DNA of 9,768 nucleotides. Origin: Ferrimicrobium sp. GTDB lineage: Bacteria; Actinomycetota; Acidimicrobiia; Acidimicrobiales; Acidimicrobiaceae. Within the stretch, counting starts at the first letter, position 1, and the number at the start of each line of letters is the position of its first letter. A model generated the notes under the pieces. The model had not been told where the DNA came from. It ran no database searches and saw only the letters and a program-made list of their open reading frames with translations. This document shows positions 1 through 6,676 of this stretch, piece after piece. Made by a program: the position numbers and the translations under genes. The stretch is from the NCBI GenBank assembly GCA_027365375.1, contig DAHXNM010000034.1, positions 1 to 9,768 of the forward strand, written 5' to 3'.

Positions 1-44
1 TCCTGTTCTTGTGGATAAAGTCGCTCACGAATGCTCATACCCAT
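1..44 (-). CDS. Probable N-terminus of an IS200/IS605-type TnpB (OrfB), cut by window edge
   Basis: Reading the minus strand from ATG at 44 (or a second in-frame ATG at 38) gives MGMSIRERLYPQEQ before the window ends. The R-x-YP-x-x-Q pattern is the usual opening of TnpB/OrfB proteins of IS200/IS605 elements, which typically begin with a version of RLYPTPEQ. Only about 14 residues are visible, so no catalytic residue can be checked and the intactness of the gene is unknown. No Shine-Dalgarno sequence or TANNNT box at leaderless spacing is obvious. The GC-rich hairpin 55 bases upstream supports an IS200/IS605 context. A chance match of a short peptide cannot be excluded. Confidence 0.42.
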   Translation of the reverse strand, partial: MGMSIRERLYPQEQ

Positions 45-99
45 AGTATTGGTTGAGAGTCTGACAGCCCTGACTTTAGGATGTAATCGAGGTCGCTCG

Positions 100-121
100 G
101 CCCCGCCCTTACAGACGGGGC
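100..121. repeat. GC-rich hairpin, likely IS200/IS605-type end structure
   Basis: GCCCCG (100-105) and CGGGGC (116-121) form a perfect 6-bp stem with a 10-base loop. Flanking GCG and CGC can add an outer stem across a small internal loop. Elements of the IS200/IS605 superfamily carry subterminal hairpins of this kind at their ends, and a TnpB-like start lies just beside it. There is no T-tract after the stem on either strand, so an intrinsic terminator is less likely. Confidence 0.4.
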
Positions 122-500
122 TTGCGCTCTCGTTTGGTCAAAAATCCTTAGCGTGGCATCGCGTCGTCACGCACCATTCCCGAGGCACTGTTACACAGGC
201 AAGAGGCGCCCACTTCGGTGCTCGAGAGGTTTGAACAGTATGCTCGTCTTGACACGGGGAACACCAGTGAATGAGAACGGTGGAAGATGCCGTCGATTGG
301 AGCTCCCATCAGGGCCACGCAAGCTAGGCTGACCAGGTCGGCAGGCAGTGTGCTCGGCTGCTCGCAGGGTAGAGCTGGGAAGGCGTCATTGAAGTTGGTT
401 CACTCGCCTAATAGCCTTTGAGTAGGTCGCAGTTGCTTCCGGCAGGTGAGAAACCTCGTGCGGTGCGGGACCCAATTCCGAGAGTTGTTGGATGGCTAAG
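122..500. other. Gene-free stretch
   Basis: About 380 bases between the IS-like end and the ribosome binding site of the first acetyltransferase. Open frames here are short, mutually overlapping and resemble no family I recognise on either strand. I see no tRNA, tandem repeat or clear promoter pair. It could be decayed IS sequence or the long leader of the acetyltransferase gene. Confidence 0.4.
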
Positions 501-506
501 AGTCAT

Positions 507-514
507 AGAAGGAG
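507..514 (+). promoter_or_regulatory. Shine-Dalgarno site that sets the start of the first acetyltransferase
   Basis: AGAAGGAG lies 10 bases before ATG 525. This selects 525 over the in-frame ATG at 492, which has no such site. It is the only strong Shine-Dalgarno sequence among the intact genes here. Confidence 0.65.
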
Positions 515-524
515 TACGTCACCA

Positions 525-1097
525 ATGTCGCTACTTACCCCCACATTGGAGACTGCGCGACTACGACTCCGTCCTTTCAACGACACCGATGCAGACGACC
601 TCTTCACACTACACAGCAACGCAAATATTCTCCGCTTCTGGGACGCACCTGCGTGGAACGACCGCGGACGTGCCGAGAAGTTCATCATTGCTTCCCACCA
701 GAAGGCCGAGGAGGCCACCGGAGTGCGGCTGGCCGTGGAGCGTGTCGCTGACGGTGCCTTCATCGGTTGGTGCAGCCTGCATGGGTGGAATCCGGACTTC
801 CGGAGCGCATCGCTCGGCTACTGTTACACCGATACCGCTTGGGGTCTCGGTTATGCCACCGAGGCTGCGTGCGGGTTGTTGCAGTGGGCCTTCGACACTC
901 TGGACCTAAATCGCGTGCAGGCCGAGGTCGATACGCGCAATATGGCATCCGCCCGTGTACTGGAGAAGCTCGGATTTTTGCTTGAAGGAACGCTCCGGGA
1001 AGACTGTATTGTGAATGACGAGGTATCTGACTCTTGGGTTTACGGGCTGATCAGGCGGGAATGGAAATTCACCGATTATCGAGCAGCCCGACACTAA
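525..1097 (+). CDS. RimJ/RimL-like GNAT N-acetyltransferase
   Basis: 190 residues, the usual length of RimJ/RimL-type acetyltransferases, which move an acetyl group from acetyl-CoA to a protein N-terminus or a small amine such as an antibiotic. The protein opens with TPTLETARLRLRPFNDTDAD (residues 5-24), the standard start of this family. The acetyl-CoA loop is GLGYATEA (108-115), the helix that closes the fold is in NMASARVLEKLGFLLEGTLR (139-158), and the end VYGLIRREW (172-180) is typical. The start at 525 follows AGAAGGAG by 10 bases. The next gene-like sequence is a minus-strand HNH relic, so it is probably transcribed alone. The fold is sure. The substrate cannot be told from sequence: ribosomal protein, another protein or a drug are all possible. 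Confidence 0.9.
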   Translation: MSLLTPTLETARLRLRPFNDTDADDLFTLHSNANILRFWDAPAWNDRGRAEKFIIASHQKAEEATGVRLAVERVADGAFIGWCSLHGWNPDFRSASLGYCYTDTAWGLGYATEAACGLLQWAFDTLDLNRVQAEVDTRNMASARVLEKLGFLLEGTLREDCIVNDEVSDSWVYGLIRREWKFTDYRAARH

Positions 1098-1228
1098 CCC
1101 TTCTTCTGATGCTGCTAACCCGCAGCGGCGCCCGTCTTCCTGACTTGGATAAAGCGGCCATCTGGTCAATCGAGAGCATGCTGGTCAGAGTACGTCTGCG
1201 CTACCCTAACTGACGATCAGCAGAAGAA

Positions 1229-1804
1229 TTACTTGGCGCTCTGGAACTCCTCATGCCGCCCTTCAAGACCGTGTTTGTCTGGACGCGAAGCCAGCTGCCT
1301 GGGACCCACCAGCTGAGCGCCGTTCATCTCCTTGAGGCCATGTTGGAGCATGGGGCCATCGATCTCGCTAAGAAGTTCTGATCTTATCTCGACAACACAG
1401 TCGGGGCGAATGCTCAATAGATTGCGGTCAAAGGCGGCATGATGGAGTTTGCACAATGTAATTCCATCCAGGTACGATCGGTGCTCCTCGTGGATGACCA
1501 TCTGGATGAATATGGGCAGCATCGAGTAGTTCTAAGTGATGGAGCTGACAAATATCGCAGGTCGACTTATCGGCATGTAGGACTCATGACGAAAAAAGGG
1601 CTGGTGCAATCGGATCTTGGTCATGCGTGTGCGGTATTCGCGTTGAAAGTCACCAATCGAACCGAGGTCAAGTCCACGGAGGTGTTCGCCCACCGCTATG
1701 GCGAACTCGTGACGTGAGCGGGCTTCGGCTCCGACATAGACTGGGTAGATTGGCAGGTAGGCTCCACGAGCCATGCCGACAAAGTAGACTAATCGGAATG
1801 GAAT
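1229..1804 (-). pseudogene. Truncated and frameshifted HNH endonuclease
   Basis: Reading down the minus strand, LVYFVG, then GAYLPIYPVYV, EFAIAVGEHLR and IRLHQPFFRH match the body of an actinobacterial HNH endonuclease family (about 300 residues when whole, from memory). A base seems lost next to 1585/1586; restoring C there gives RVLHADKSTCDICQLHH, then ELLDAAHIHPDGHPRGAPIV in a new frame. One extra G at 1468/1469 returns the first frame, which continues as GITLCKLHHAAFDRN and DGPMLQHGLKEMNG to the stop at 1229. The restored protein has the zinc pair CDIC, the catalytic-type AAHI and the CKLHHAAFD motif. The indels are -1 and +1, so the outer parts share a frame, with a stop (1532-1534) between them. 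The N-terminal 100 or so residues are missing: similarity ends near 1804, where the MFS gene starts. It cannot yield the native protein unless the indels are sequencing errors. Confidence 0.82.
1785..1790 (+). promoter_or_regulatory. -10 box for leaderless transcription of the MFS gene
   Basis: TAGACT ends 7 bases before ATG 1798, which places the expected transcription start at the start codon. No TTGACA-like -35 is seen at 16-18 bases. The box lies inside the antisense of the HNH relic. Confidence 0.45.
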
Positions 1805-3030
1805 CCATCCGCAAGCTATTTGGAAACACGTTGCTGCGAAGATTCCTGATCGCTCGTGCTCTGGCTAACCTTGGCTTTGCAATGGTCCCAGTTGCGCTTA
1901 GCTTCATGATGCTCGACCTCTTTCATTCAGCGAGCGATCTTGGGCTAGTACTCGGTGGCGAGGCGATCACCCTGGTGGCGGGGTTGCTCGGGGCCGGGAT
2001 AATTGCTGACCGGGTTCCGCGTACACGTTTGCTGGTGTTGGCTGACCTAATGACCGGCATTGCCTATATTGCGCTCGGTCTGTTTGGCCACTTTGGCTTG
2101 CGCAACATTTGGCCCTACGTCGGGGGCGGTGGAATTATAGGCATTGGATCAGCGCTTTTCGGGGTGTCAATGGATGGTTGGGTGCAGGCGAACGTCCATG
2201 GAGACTTACGGCAATCGGTTAATGCTGCGCGGAGCATCTATAGGAACCTTGCTAGCATTGTCGGTCCTCTCGCCGCAGCAGTACTAGTAGCACTGACGTC
2301 CCCTCCATTGGCTATCGTCATCGCTGGATTCCTTCCTCTAATCGCAAGCTACATCTTTGCCACGACTAAGGCCACCGAAGTCTCCGCAGGTGTGTCACAG
2401 CTCGCGCGAACCGGGGTATTGAGAGATCTTAAAGAGGGGTGGACCGCCTTTTCATCACGGCCATGGATCTGGAGCATCGATCTACAGTTCGCGATCTGGC
2501 ATCTGGTGACCTATGCGCCGATTATCGTTTTGGGCCCACTCCTTGCCAAGGAGTACTACCATGGAGCCTCGGGATGGGCGGCTATTCTCGCTGCACTCGC
2601 CGTTGGAGGAGTAATTGGAGGAGTCGTTGCCTTTCGGAGTTTAGCCAAGCATCCCTTACGGCTTTCCATTGGCAGCCTGGTTCTCATGGCACCCTTCCCT
2701 GCATCGCTGGGACTCCATTTCAGCCTGGGATGGGTCGCATTGACATCGCTATTAGCTGGTGCTGGCTTGGAATATTCGGGAGCTCTGTATTCGTTCTCGG
2801 TTCAGGCCCACGTACCAAAGGAGGTGATCTCAAGAGTCTCGAGTTTTGATTATCTGGCTTCAGTTGGTCTTTTGCCTATCGGTTACGTGCTGGCCGTGCC
2901 CCTTGCGCACCTTCTCTCACTGGTAACGCTCTTTATCATTGGAGCGGTGTATACCCTGCTCTCAGCTATCGTAATCCTGTCGGTGAGATCGGTTTGGAAT
3001 CTCCCCCGCTCGCCGCTCACGAGTTCTTGA
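1798..3030 (+). CDS. MFS exporter of the EntS-like (MFS_3) group
   Basis: 410 residues with about 12 hydrophobic membrane spans, an inner-membrane proton-coupled exporter by family. The loop after span 2 carries the MFS motif A form GIIADRVPRTR (67-77). NAARSIYRNLASIVGP (142-157) corresponds to the N-x-x-x-x-x-x-R-N-x-x-x-x-x-GP signature of EntS-like siderophore and macrolide exporters. PKEVISRVSSFDYLASVGLLP in the second half fits the same group. Start 1798 was chosen because the membrane protein begins there (MESIRKLFGN, then a basic, cytosolic lead-in) and a TANNNT box sits 7 bases upstream. The open frame runs 57 codons further upstream, but that part is only the antisense of the HNH relic. 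It is followed closely by a DUF6262-like relic, so its surroundings are mobile-element debris. The substrate is unknown. Confidence 0.87.
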   Translation: MESIRKLFGNTLLRRFLIARALANLGFAMVPVALSFMMLDLFHSASDLGLVLGGEAITLVAGLLGAGIIADRVPRTRLLVLADLMTGIAYIALGLFGHFGLRNIWPYVGGGGIIGIGSALFGVSMDGWVQANVHGDLRQSVNAARSIYRNLASIVGPLAAAVLVALTSPPLAIVIAGFLPLIASYIFATTKATEVSAGVSQLARTGVLRDLKEGWTAFSSRPWIWSIDLQFAIWHLVTYAPIIVLGPLLAKEYYHGASGWAAILAALAVGGVIGGVVAFRSLAKHPLRLSIGSLVLMAPFPASLGLHFSLGWVALTSLLAGAGLEYSGALYSFSVQAHVPKEVISRVSSFDYLASVGLLPIGYVLAVPLAHLLSLVTLFIIGAVYTLLSAIVILSVRSVWNLPRSPLTSS

Positions 3031-3052
3031 CCAAGTTTGAGTGCAAGCCTCG

Positions 3053-3363
3053 TCTATAAAGGTGGGGTCGGCGTACAGCTTCCTCTACCGCCACCGCGAT
3101 CTTCTTTAAGCAACTGCACGCCCTCGCAAAGCCACCACAATCAGCCGATCATCGCTCGAGGTGACCTGATTGCCACCCAGCAACGCGACGCGCGTGCAAC
3201 AACTAGAACGTCAGCTCTCGCAGTTAATGGGCGAGCAAACCTGGTGAGAATCCGGCCTCCGGGTACCCGACAGAGTCGACCAGCTTCATGCCTTCACCAC
3301 ATACTTGAAGCCGAGCTGGCAGACATACAGATCCAGCTAGCCGTCCATGCCTCCCCAATTGTG
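3053..3363 (+). pseudogene. Relic of a DUF6262-like transposon-associated protein
   Basis: Stitching frames gives a recognisable protein. KVGSAYSFLYRHRDLL (3059-3106) matches the helix-turn-helix part GVSxSFLYxHPDL of DUF6262 proteins. After one extra T (3107) come KQLHALAKPPQSADHRSR (3108-3161), then ATRVQQLERQLSQLMGEQTW (3185-3244), a TGA where R is expected, ESGLRVPDRVDQLHA, and in a third frame ILEAELADIQIQLA, a coiled coil. The W-R-E-S-G-L-x-x-P-D-x-V-D-x-L pattern followed by a leucine-rich coil is how I remember the C-terminal half of these proteins. They are encoded beside tyrosine-recombinase transposases of the Tn554-like kind, whose genes are not seen here. At least three indels and one stop show an old, dead copy. 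The family name rests on memory of the motifs. Confidence 0.58.
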
Positions 3364-3514
3364 AGTCCAAACCAATCGGACAGCTGGCATATATAAACAA
3401 CGACCTCCTGTTTCTTTATGCTGGTCAATGAGACTTAAATCATGATCTCACAGGTTGAATCGGGCGAAATTCACAGTACGATAACTGGTATGCCGCTTAT
3501 TTCAGAAGGCCAGT

Positions 3515-3520
3515 TAGCCT
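3515..3520 (+). promoter_or_regulatory. -10 box for leaderless transcription of the small acetyltransferase
   Basis: TAGCCT ends 6 bases before GTG 3527. It supports that GTG as the start, since the nearest purine-rich stretch (AGAAGG, 3504-3509) is 17 bases away, too far for a normal ribosome binding site. No -35 match is seen. Confidence 0.42.
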
Positions 3521-3526
3521 GAATGC

Positions 3527-3943
3527 GTGCTGAGTCCTATCGAGTTCAGAGAATACCAAGAGGGCGATCTCGATGGGGTGATTGCTTTGTGTCACCAAGG
3601 GGGCTGGAATTCCTATACCGACGACAGAGATCGAACGCGGAAAGTCTTCACCGCGCCCGGAGTTGTGGCCGTAGTTGCCACTACCTCCAGCCATATCATT
3701 GGGTTCGCCTACTTCCAAACAGACAGAGCGATACAAGCCCACCTGTCTCTTCTTGTCGTCGAACAGACCTATCGCAGACTCGGTGTTGCCAAGGGGGTCA
3801 TATCCTACGCATTTCCTTTGCTTGCGGCTACGAGAGTCGATCTCATCACTGATACCGCCGAAGCCTTCTATCGCTCCCTTTCCCACAAGGAGGAGTCGGG
3901 CTTCCGACTCTATCCACCTAGGACACCCACTAGCGACAGTTAG
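3527..3943 (+). CDS. Small GNAT-family N-acetyltransferase
   Basis: 138 residues, a single GNAT domain. IEFREYQEGDLDGVIALC (5-22) is the common first strand and helix. SLLVVEQTYRRLGVAKGVI (74-92) is the acetyl-CoA motif A, with the pyrophosphate loop RRLGVAKG replacing the consensus R-x-x-G-x-G/A. AFYRSLSHKEESGFRLYP (113-130) is the last helix and strand, typical of family members that end in GF(R/K)xYP. The start is GTG at 3527: an in-frame stop lies at 3515, and a TANNNT box sits 6 bases before the GTG. It stands alone between a dead transposon gene and a gene-free stretch. The substrate is unknown; related enzymes act on amino sugars, amines or proteins. Confidence 0.8.
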   Translation: MLSPIEFREYQEGDLDGVIALCHQGGWNSYTDDRDRTRKVFTAPGVVAVVATTSSHIIGFAYFQTDRAIQAHLSLLVVEQTYRRLGVAKGVISYAFPLLAATRVDLITDTAEAFYRSLSHKEESGFRLYPPRTPTSDS

Positions 3944-4382
3944 GCGATGAGGGTTCTCTTTTGTGGCAAGAACCGATCCGACTTTAGAAGCGACCAGTTT
4001 TGGTGGACGCTAGACATATGCCGGGCAGTCTTGCTGCTATAGACCAACAGGTGTTGTCCAGCCCGGATGGTTGAGAGTTTTGCTGCTATCGACGAGGCTG
4101 TCAGTTCGTCTCGCAGAAAATATCACCGAACTCTGAGCAACGATGAATGTTATCGACAACTGCTGAACACAACACCCGCTCTGAAATGCACTGATGCAAA
4201 CTGATGGCCATTATTTAAGAGCTCAAAAACCAGCTACCATTCAGTTGGGCCAACCAGGATAGCGATGTCAGCAGGCTCGCAAACCGGTCTGATTCCCACT
4301 CAAAAGTCAGCAGGGGCGTCCGGAAAAGACATCAGGAAACGACGAGCTGTACCCCAACACTACCTTCTCTGTGGAGGCGAAG
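3944..4382. other. Gene-free stretch with a diverged tandem duplication
   Basis: No convincing gene. It contains the 49-base duplication at 4018-4115 (listed separately). The second copy starts a 45-codon open frame (4067-4204) that has neither a Shine-Dalgarno site nor a TANNNT box at the right distance, so I do not call it. The end of the stretch leads into the lipoprotein promoter. Confidence 0.45.
4018..4115 (+). repeat. Two diverged 49-base direct copies coding the same short peptide
   Basis: 4018-4066 and 4067-4115 both begin with ATG and share an 18-base core, AGTyTTGCTGCTATmGAC (4027-4044 and 4076-4093). Translated from each ATG they give MPGSLAAIDQQVLSS and MVESFAAIDEAVSSS, so the M-x-x-S-x-AAID-x-x-V-x-SS pattern is kept although the DNA differs. 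The 49-base period puts the copies in different frames. This could be a duplicated N-terminus of a decayed gene; a DUF222/13E12-type HNH protein start is conceivable but weak. Confidence 0.45.
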
Positions 4383-4388
4383 TATACT
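4383..4388 (+). promoter_or_regulatory. -10 box for leaderless transcription of the lipoprotein gene
   Basis: TATACT, a near-consensus -10, ends 6 bases before ATG 4395. GGAGG at 4373-4377 is 17 bases from the ATG and lies upstream of the box, so it is unlikely to act as a ribosome binding site. No clear -35. Confidence 0.5.
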
Positions 4389-4394
4389 GCGGCT

Positions 4395-5615
4395 ATGCAC
4401 ACACTGACAGGAGCGCCTCGAAGAGTCAAGGCTATTGGTGTCGTGCCGGTGGCGCTAGCATTGCTCATCTCCGCCTGTTCTTCCACGACCTCCTCTAGCA
4501 TACACAAGGTCACTCCTGGGATGCGCGTAGCGCCAGTAGCGATTCCCGTTGGTGCTCCGGTGTTTCTGGGTGGTGCTTCTGCGAGCGACGGCAGCGGCCT
4601 GTTGACATTTAATCCGCAGGTCCCAAGTTCGAACACACCAAAGCATTTCATCCCACCCGACTCGGCGTTGTTGGCCGGCGTAACGAGTCACGGCAAGCTC
4701 CGACCACTGTTGACAGTCGCCCAAGGACGTGCGCTGATATCCCCCTTCAAGCGCTCGGGCGGGAACTTCGTCATGTCAGCATCATTCGTCAACGCCAAGA
4801 TCGGATGGGCCACGCTCTGGAGTGCCGTATCCGCTACGGGAATCGTCGTCAAGACAACTAGCGGAGGGAGATCTTGGTCCCGGATTAGCGGCACCTACAG
4901 CGCAGGCGATGGTTCAAGTCTGATCGTCACCGCGGTGAACGCAACAACTGCTTGGCTGGAGATCACACCAGCAGGAGCGAATGTTAGTGACTATTTCTAC
5001 CACATCACTGCGGCAGGAAATCAAGTCCAACCGGTCTGTCTCTGTGACGGAGGGCCGACGCTGCTCGGCCTGCTAAGTCAAAACGCGGCGTTTGGAGCAG
5101 TGGGGTTCTTGAACACCCAACAGTCCATTCCAGCGAGTGTCTCATTCTTCACATTCTCAGGTACCAAAAGCACGAGCTGGACTCCTGCATCTCCTCTCCA
5201 CTATGCGCTGGCTGCTGGAAGCCTCCAGGGGGAGCCAGAGGTCGTGGGAATCACGCAAGGAGCACAGAAAGGAATCAGCAACGTAGTGGTGGAGACGAAT
5301 CATACCGTGAAGGCAAAGATAAGGATCTCGGATATTCACGACTTGCCATCCGCCACCTTCGGCCCTCACGGCTCCTTGCTCCTGGGATGGGTCACCGAAC
5401 AGGGTGACGCAAAACTAGCACTCTTTGCCTCGGGTAAAAGCAAGCCGTATAGGACCACAGACTTAGGCCCCATTGCGTCGAAACACGGAGGGACTGGCCG
5501 GATCGGACCTCAACCAGTGACCGTTCAAAGGGCAGGCTCTTCGTTTCTGGTGTTGAGCGCGGAATCGCTGCATAACTTTGGTATTCTCAAGCGTGCCTGG
5601 ATCGTGTCCGGCTGA
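4395..5615 (+). CDS. Secreted lipoprotein with BNR/YCF48-like beta-propeller motifs
   Basis: 406 residues. MHTLTGAPRRVKAIGVVPVA with the following ALLISAC is a lipoprotein signal peptide: a basic n-region (R9, R10, K12), a hydrophobic core, and lipobox ISAC with Cys28 as the lipidation site. A Ser/Thr-rich linker (29-40) follows. FVNAKIGWATLW (131-142), VVKTTSGGRSWSRI (151-164) and AVNATTAWLEI (180-190) follow the pattern of YCF48/sialidase-type propeller repeats: a 'feature-GWA' strand, then an Asp-box-like S-x-G-G-x-x-W turn. Later repeats are faint. Two close cysteines in VCLCDGG (214-220) might form a disulfide. The protein should be anchored outside the cell, and the role is unknown. ATG 4395 fits both the signal peptide and the TATACT box; GTG 4371 in the same frame would put the box inside the gene. 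No partner gene is adjacent. Confidence 0.8.
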   Translation: MHTLTGAPRRVKAIGVVPVALALLISACSSTTSSSIHKVTPGMRVAPVAIPVGAPVFLGGASASDGSGLLTFNPQVPSSNTPKHFIPPDSALLAGVTSHGKLRPLLTVAQGRALISPFKRSGGNFVMSASFVNAKIGWATLWSAVSATGIVVKTTSGGRSWSRISGTYSAGDGSSLIVTAVNATTAWLEITPAGANVSDYFYHITAAGNQVQPVCLCDGGPTLLGLLSQNAAFGAVGFLNTQQSIPASVSFFTFSGTKSTSWTPASPLHYALAAGSLQGEPEVVGITQGAQKGISNVVVETNHTVKAKIRISDIHDLPSATFGPHGSLLLGWVTEQGDAKLALFASGKSKPYRTTDLGPIASKHGGTGRIGPQPVTVQRAGSSFLVLSAESLHNFGILKRAWIVSG

Positions 5616-5696
5616 GAAGCGGGCTGGATTTGCTCACCGAATGGGACACCGAACCCGGCGTACCTATGCGGCTTGAGTCGTCTGGACTTGTTCGAA

Positions 5697-5718
5697 CGCC
5701 ATCCGGCAATACATGGCG
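5697..5718 (+). terminator. Weak hairpin downstream of the lipoprotein gene
   Basis: CGCCAT (5697-5702) and ATGGCG (5713-5718) form a 6-bp stem with a 10-base loop, 82 bases after the lipoprotein stop. There is no T-tract, so a terminator role is only a possibility. Confidence 0.25.
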
Positions 5719-5741
5719 GATCCTCCAATGCCGGCGTCCCT

Positions 5742-6056
5742 TACAAAAGCGGATCTTCGGAAATTAGCGGTAATCGAGGATCAGAATCGACCGGGAATCG
5801 GTACACCGGGTACCGTGTAGTGGCGATGAGCTAGAGAAACTGATCAATTCACTGGAGCTGAGATTCAAAAACCTGTCGGCGGGTAGGGGTCAACACGAAC
5901 TCGTCTGCGATCTTCCGATTCTGCAAGGGTCTTCGCATACGAGGGGAGAACTCCAGGGTTGGAGGAACTGGTACTAACTTGGACGAGAGTGACCAATCTG
6001 GGTCTACAGCCATCAAGAGCGCTCTGATTCTAAAGTTCGCAAAGTTCGTTCTTCCA
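5742..6056 (-). mobile_element. Relic of an ISL3-type insertion sequence 3' end (copy 1)
   Basis: On the minus strand, GRTNFANFRIRALL then MAVDPDWSL (from about 6056 to 5995) matches the C-terminus of the ISL3-type transposase at the right edge of the window, which reads GMTNFANFRIRVLL and SAGKPDWSLL. A 28-base stretch (6022-6049) is identical to 9700-9727. At the other end, GGATCTTCGGAAATTAG (5751-5767) matches GGTTCTTCGCAAATGAG (9419-9435) and looks like an ISL3-type terminal inverted repeat. Both copies have TACAAAAGC outside that sequence. The middle has diverged strongly, and the transposase body upstream of GRTNF is not found. So this is an old, non-functional fragment in the same orientation as copy 2. 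Confidence 0.68.
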
Positions 6057-6676
6057 GAGTTTTAGGACCATGCAATAATGCATTAATACGGCCAAATAAT
6101 TGCACGGCAGTGGACACCCAAACTGCACGCCCATCGTTGCCCTCCAGGGGTGGCCGGTTCAACGTGATGTATACGCACATCGTGGAGGCGCGCTGGCGAG
6201 AACATCGGTTCGCCAATGGCGACTCGGGAACGCACCTGAGCACACATCATTCCCAAGAGTACACAAATAACGGGGTTGTGGTTACTCTGGGTCTGACCTC
6301 GGCCCCAAGGGAGTCGAGTGACCGAATTGTGTCGCTGGCTCAGAGAGCGTCCAGGCTTGTCGCACGTGATCCCTCTGTTACTATTGGTCGTAAAAGGAAG
6401 AATGGATTCTGGTAGTAACGCGCAAGGAAGGCGAATCGCTTACGGAATGCTCCACACACTAAGCGACAATCCGGCTGTCGTTGACAGCCTCCGTTGGTTG
6501 ACCGTTATCCTATGGCCCGGGAGGATCTGGTCGATGGGCACCTCTCACTACCCGCGCATCGGAGCTCCTGGGCAAGCTCTGGGATCGGAAGTGAGATCCC
6601 CACGTCGCAGCTGTCGGTCCAAAGTCTCTTTAGGGAACCTTCGCTCGACTGGAGGATAGCGGCCCGCGCGCGTCCA
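6057..6676. other. Gene-free stretch, possibly a decayed plus-strand gene
   Basis: No intact gene. Plus-strand peptides in alternating frames look protein-like: TELCRWLRERPGLSHV (from 6321), ARDPSVTIGRKRKNGF (6362-6409), AYGMLHTLSDNPAVVDSLRW (6437-6496), then DRYPMAREDLVDGHLSLP in another frame, and SELLGKLWDRK. WLRERPGL followed by RDxS resembles the middle of ISL3-type transposases, but the match is short. I cannot name the ancestor with confidence, and no promoter or RNA gene is visible. Confidence 0.3.

Noticed and set aside
418..909. Long open frame overlapping the first acetyltransferase in another frame (163 codons)
   Set aside because: Its sequence is low-quality Ser/Pro/Arg-rich translation of the GNAT gene in the wrong frame, with no family resemblance.
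1627..1797. 57-codon N-terminal extension of the MFS transporter
   Set aside because: This part is the antisense of the HNH relic, is Arg/Gly-rich, and the membrane protein begins naturally at 1798 behind a TANNNT box.
3061..3095. GGTGG...CCACC resembling the end of a tRNA or tmRNA
   Set aside because: No acceptor/T-arm structure follows, and the stretch translates cleanly as the HTH part of the DUF6262-like relic.
3037..3396. 119-codon open frame after the MFS gene as a gene of its own
   Set aside because: Only its last part (ILEAELADIQIQLA) is protein-like; the rest of the similarity runs through other frames of the DUF6262-like relic.
4067..4204. 45-codon open frame starting MVESFAAIDEAV
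   Set aside because: No Shine-Dalgarno site or correctly placed -10 box, and no clear family; reported only as part of the tandem duplication.
6013..6243. 76-codon minus-strand open frame ending in LRTLESERS
   Set aside because: It is an out-of-frame reading of the IS relic; the transposase similarity (NFANFRIRALL) lies in a different minus-strand frame.
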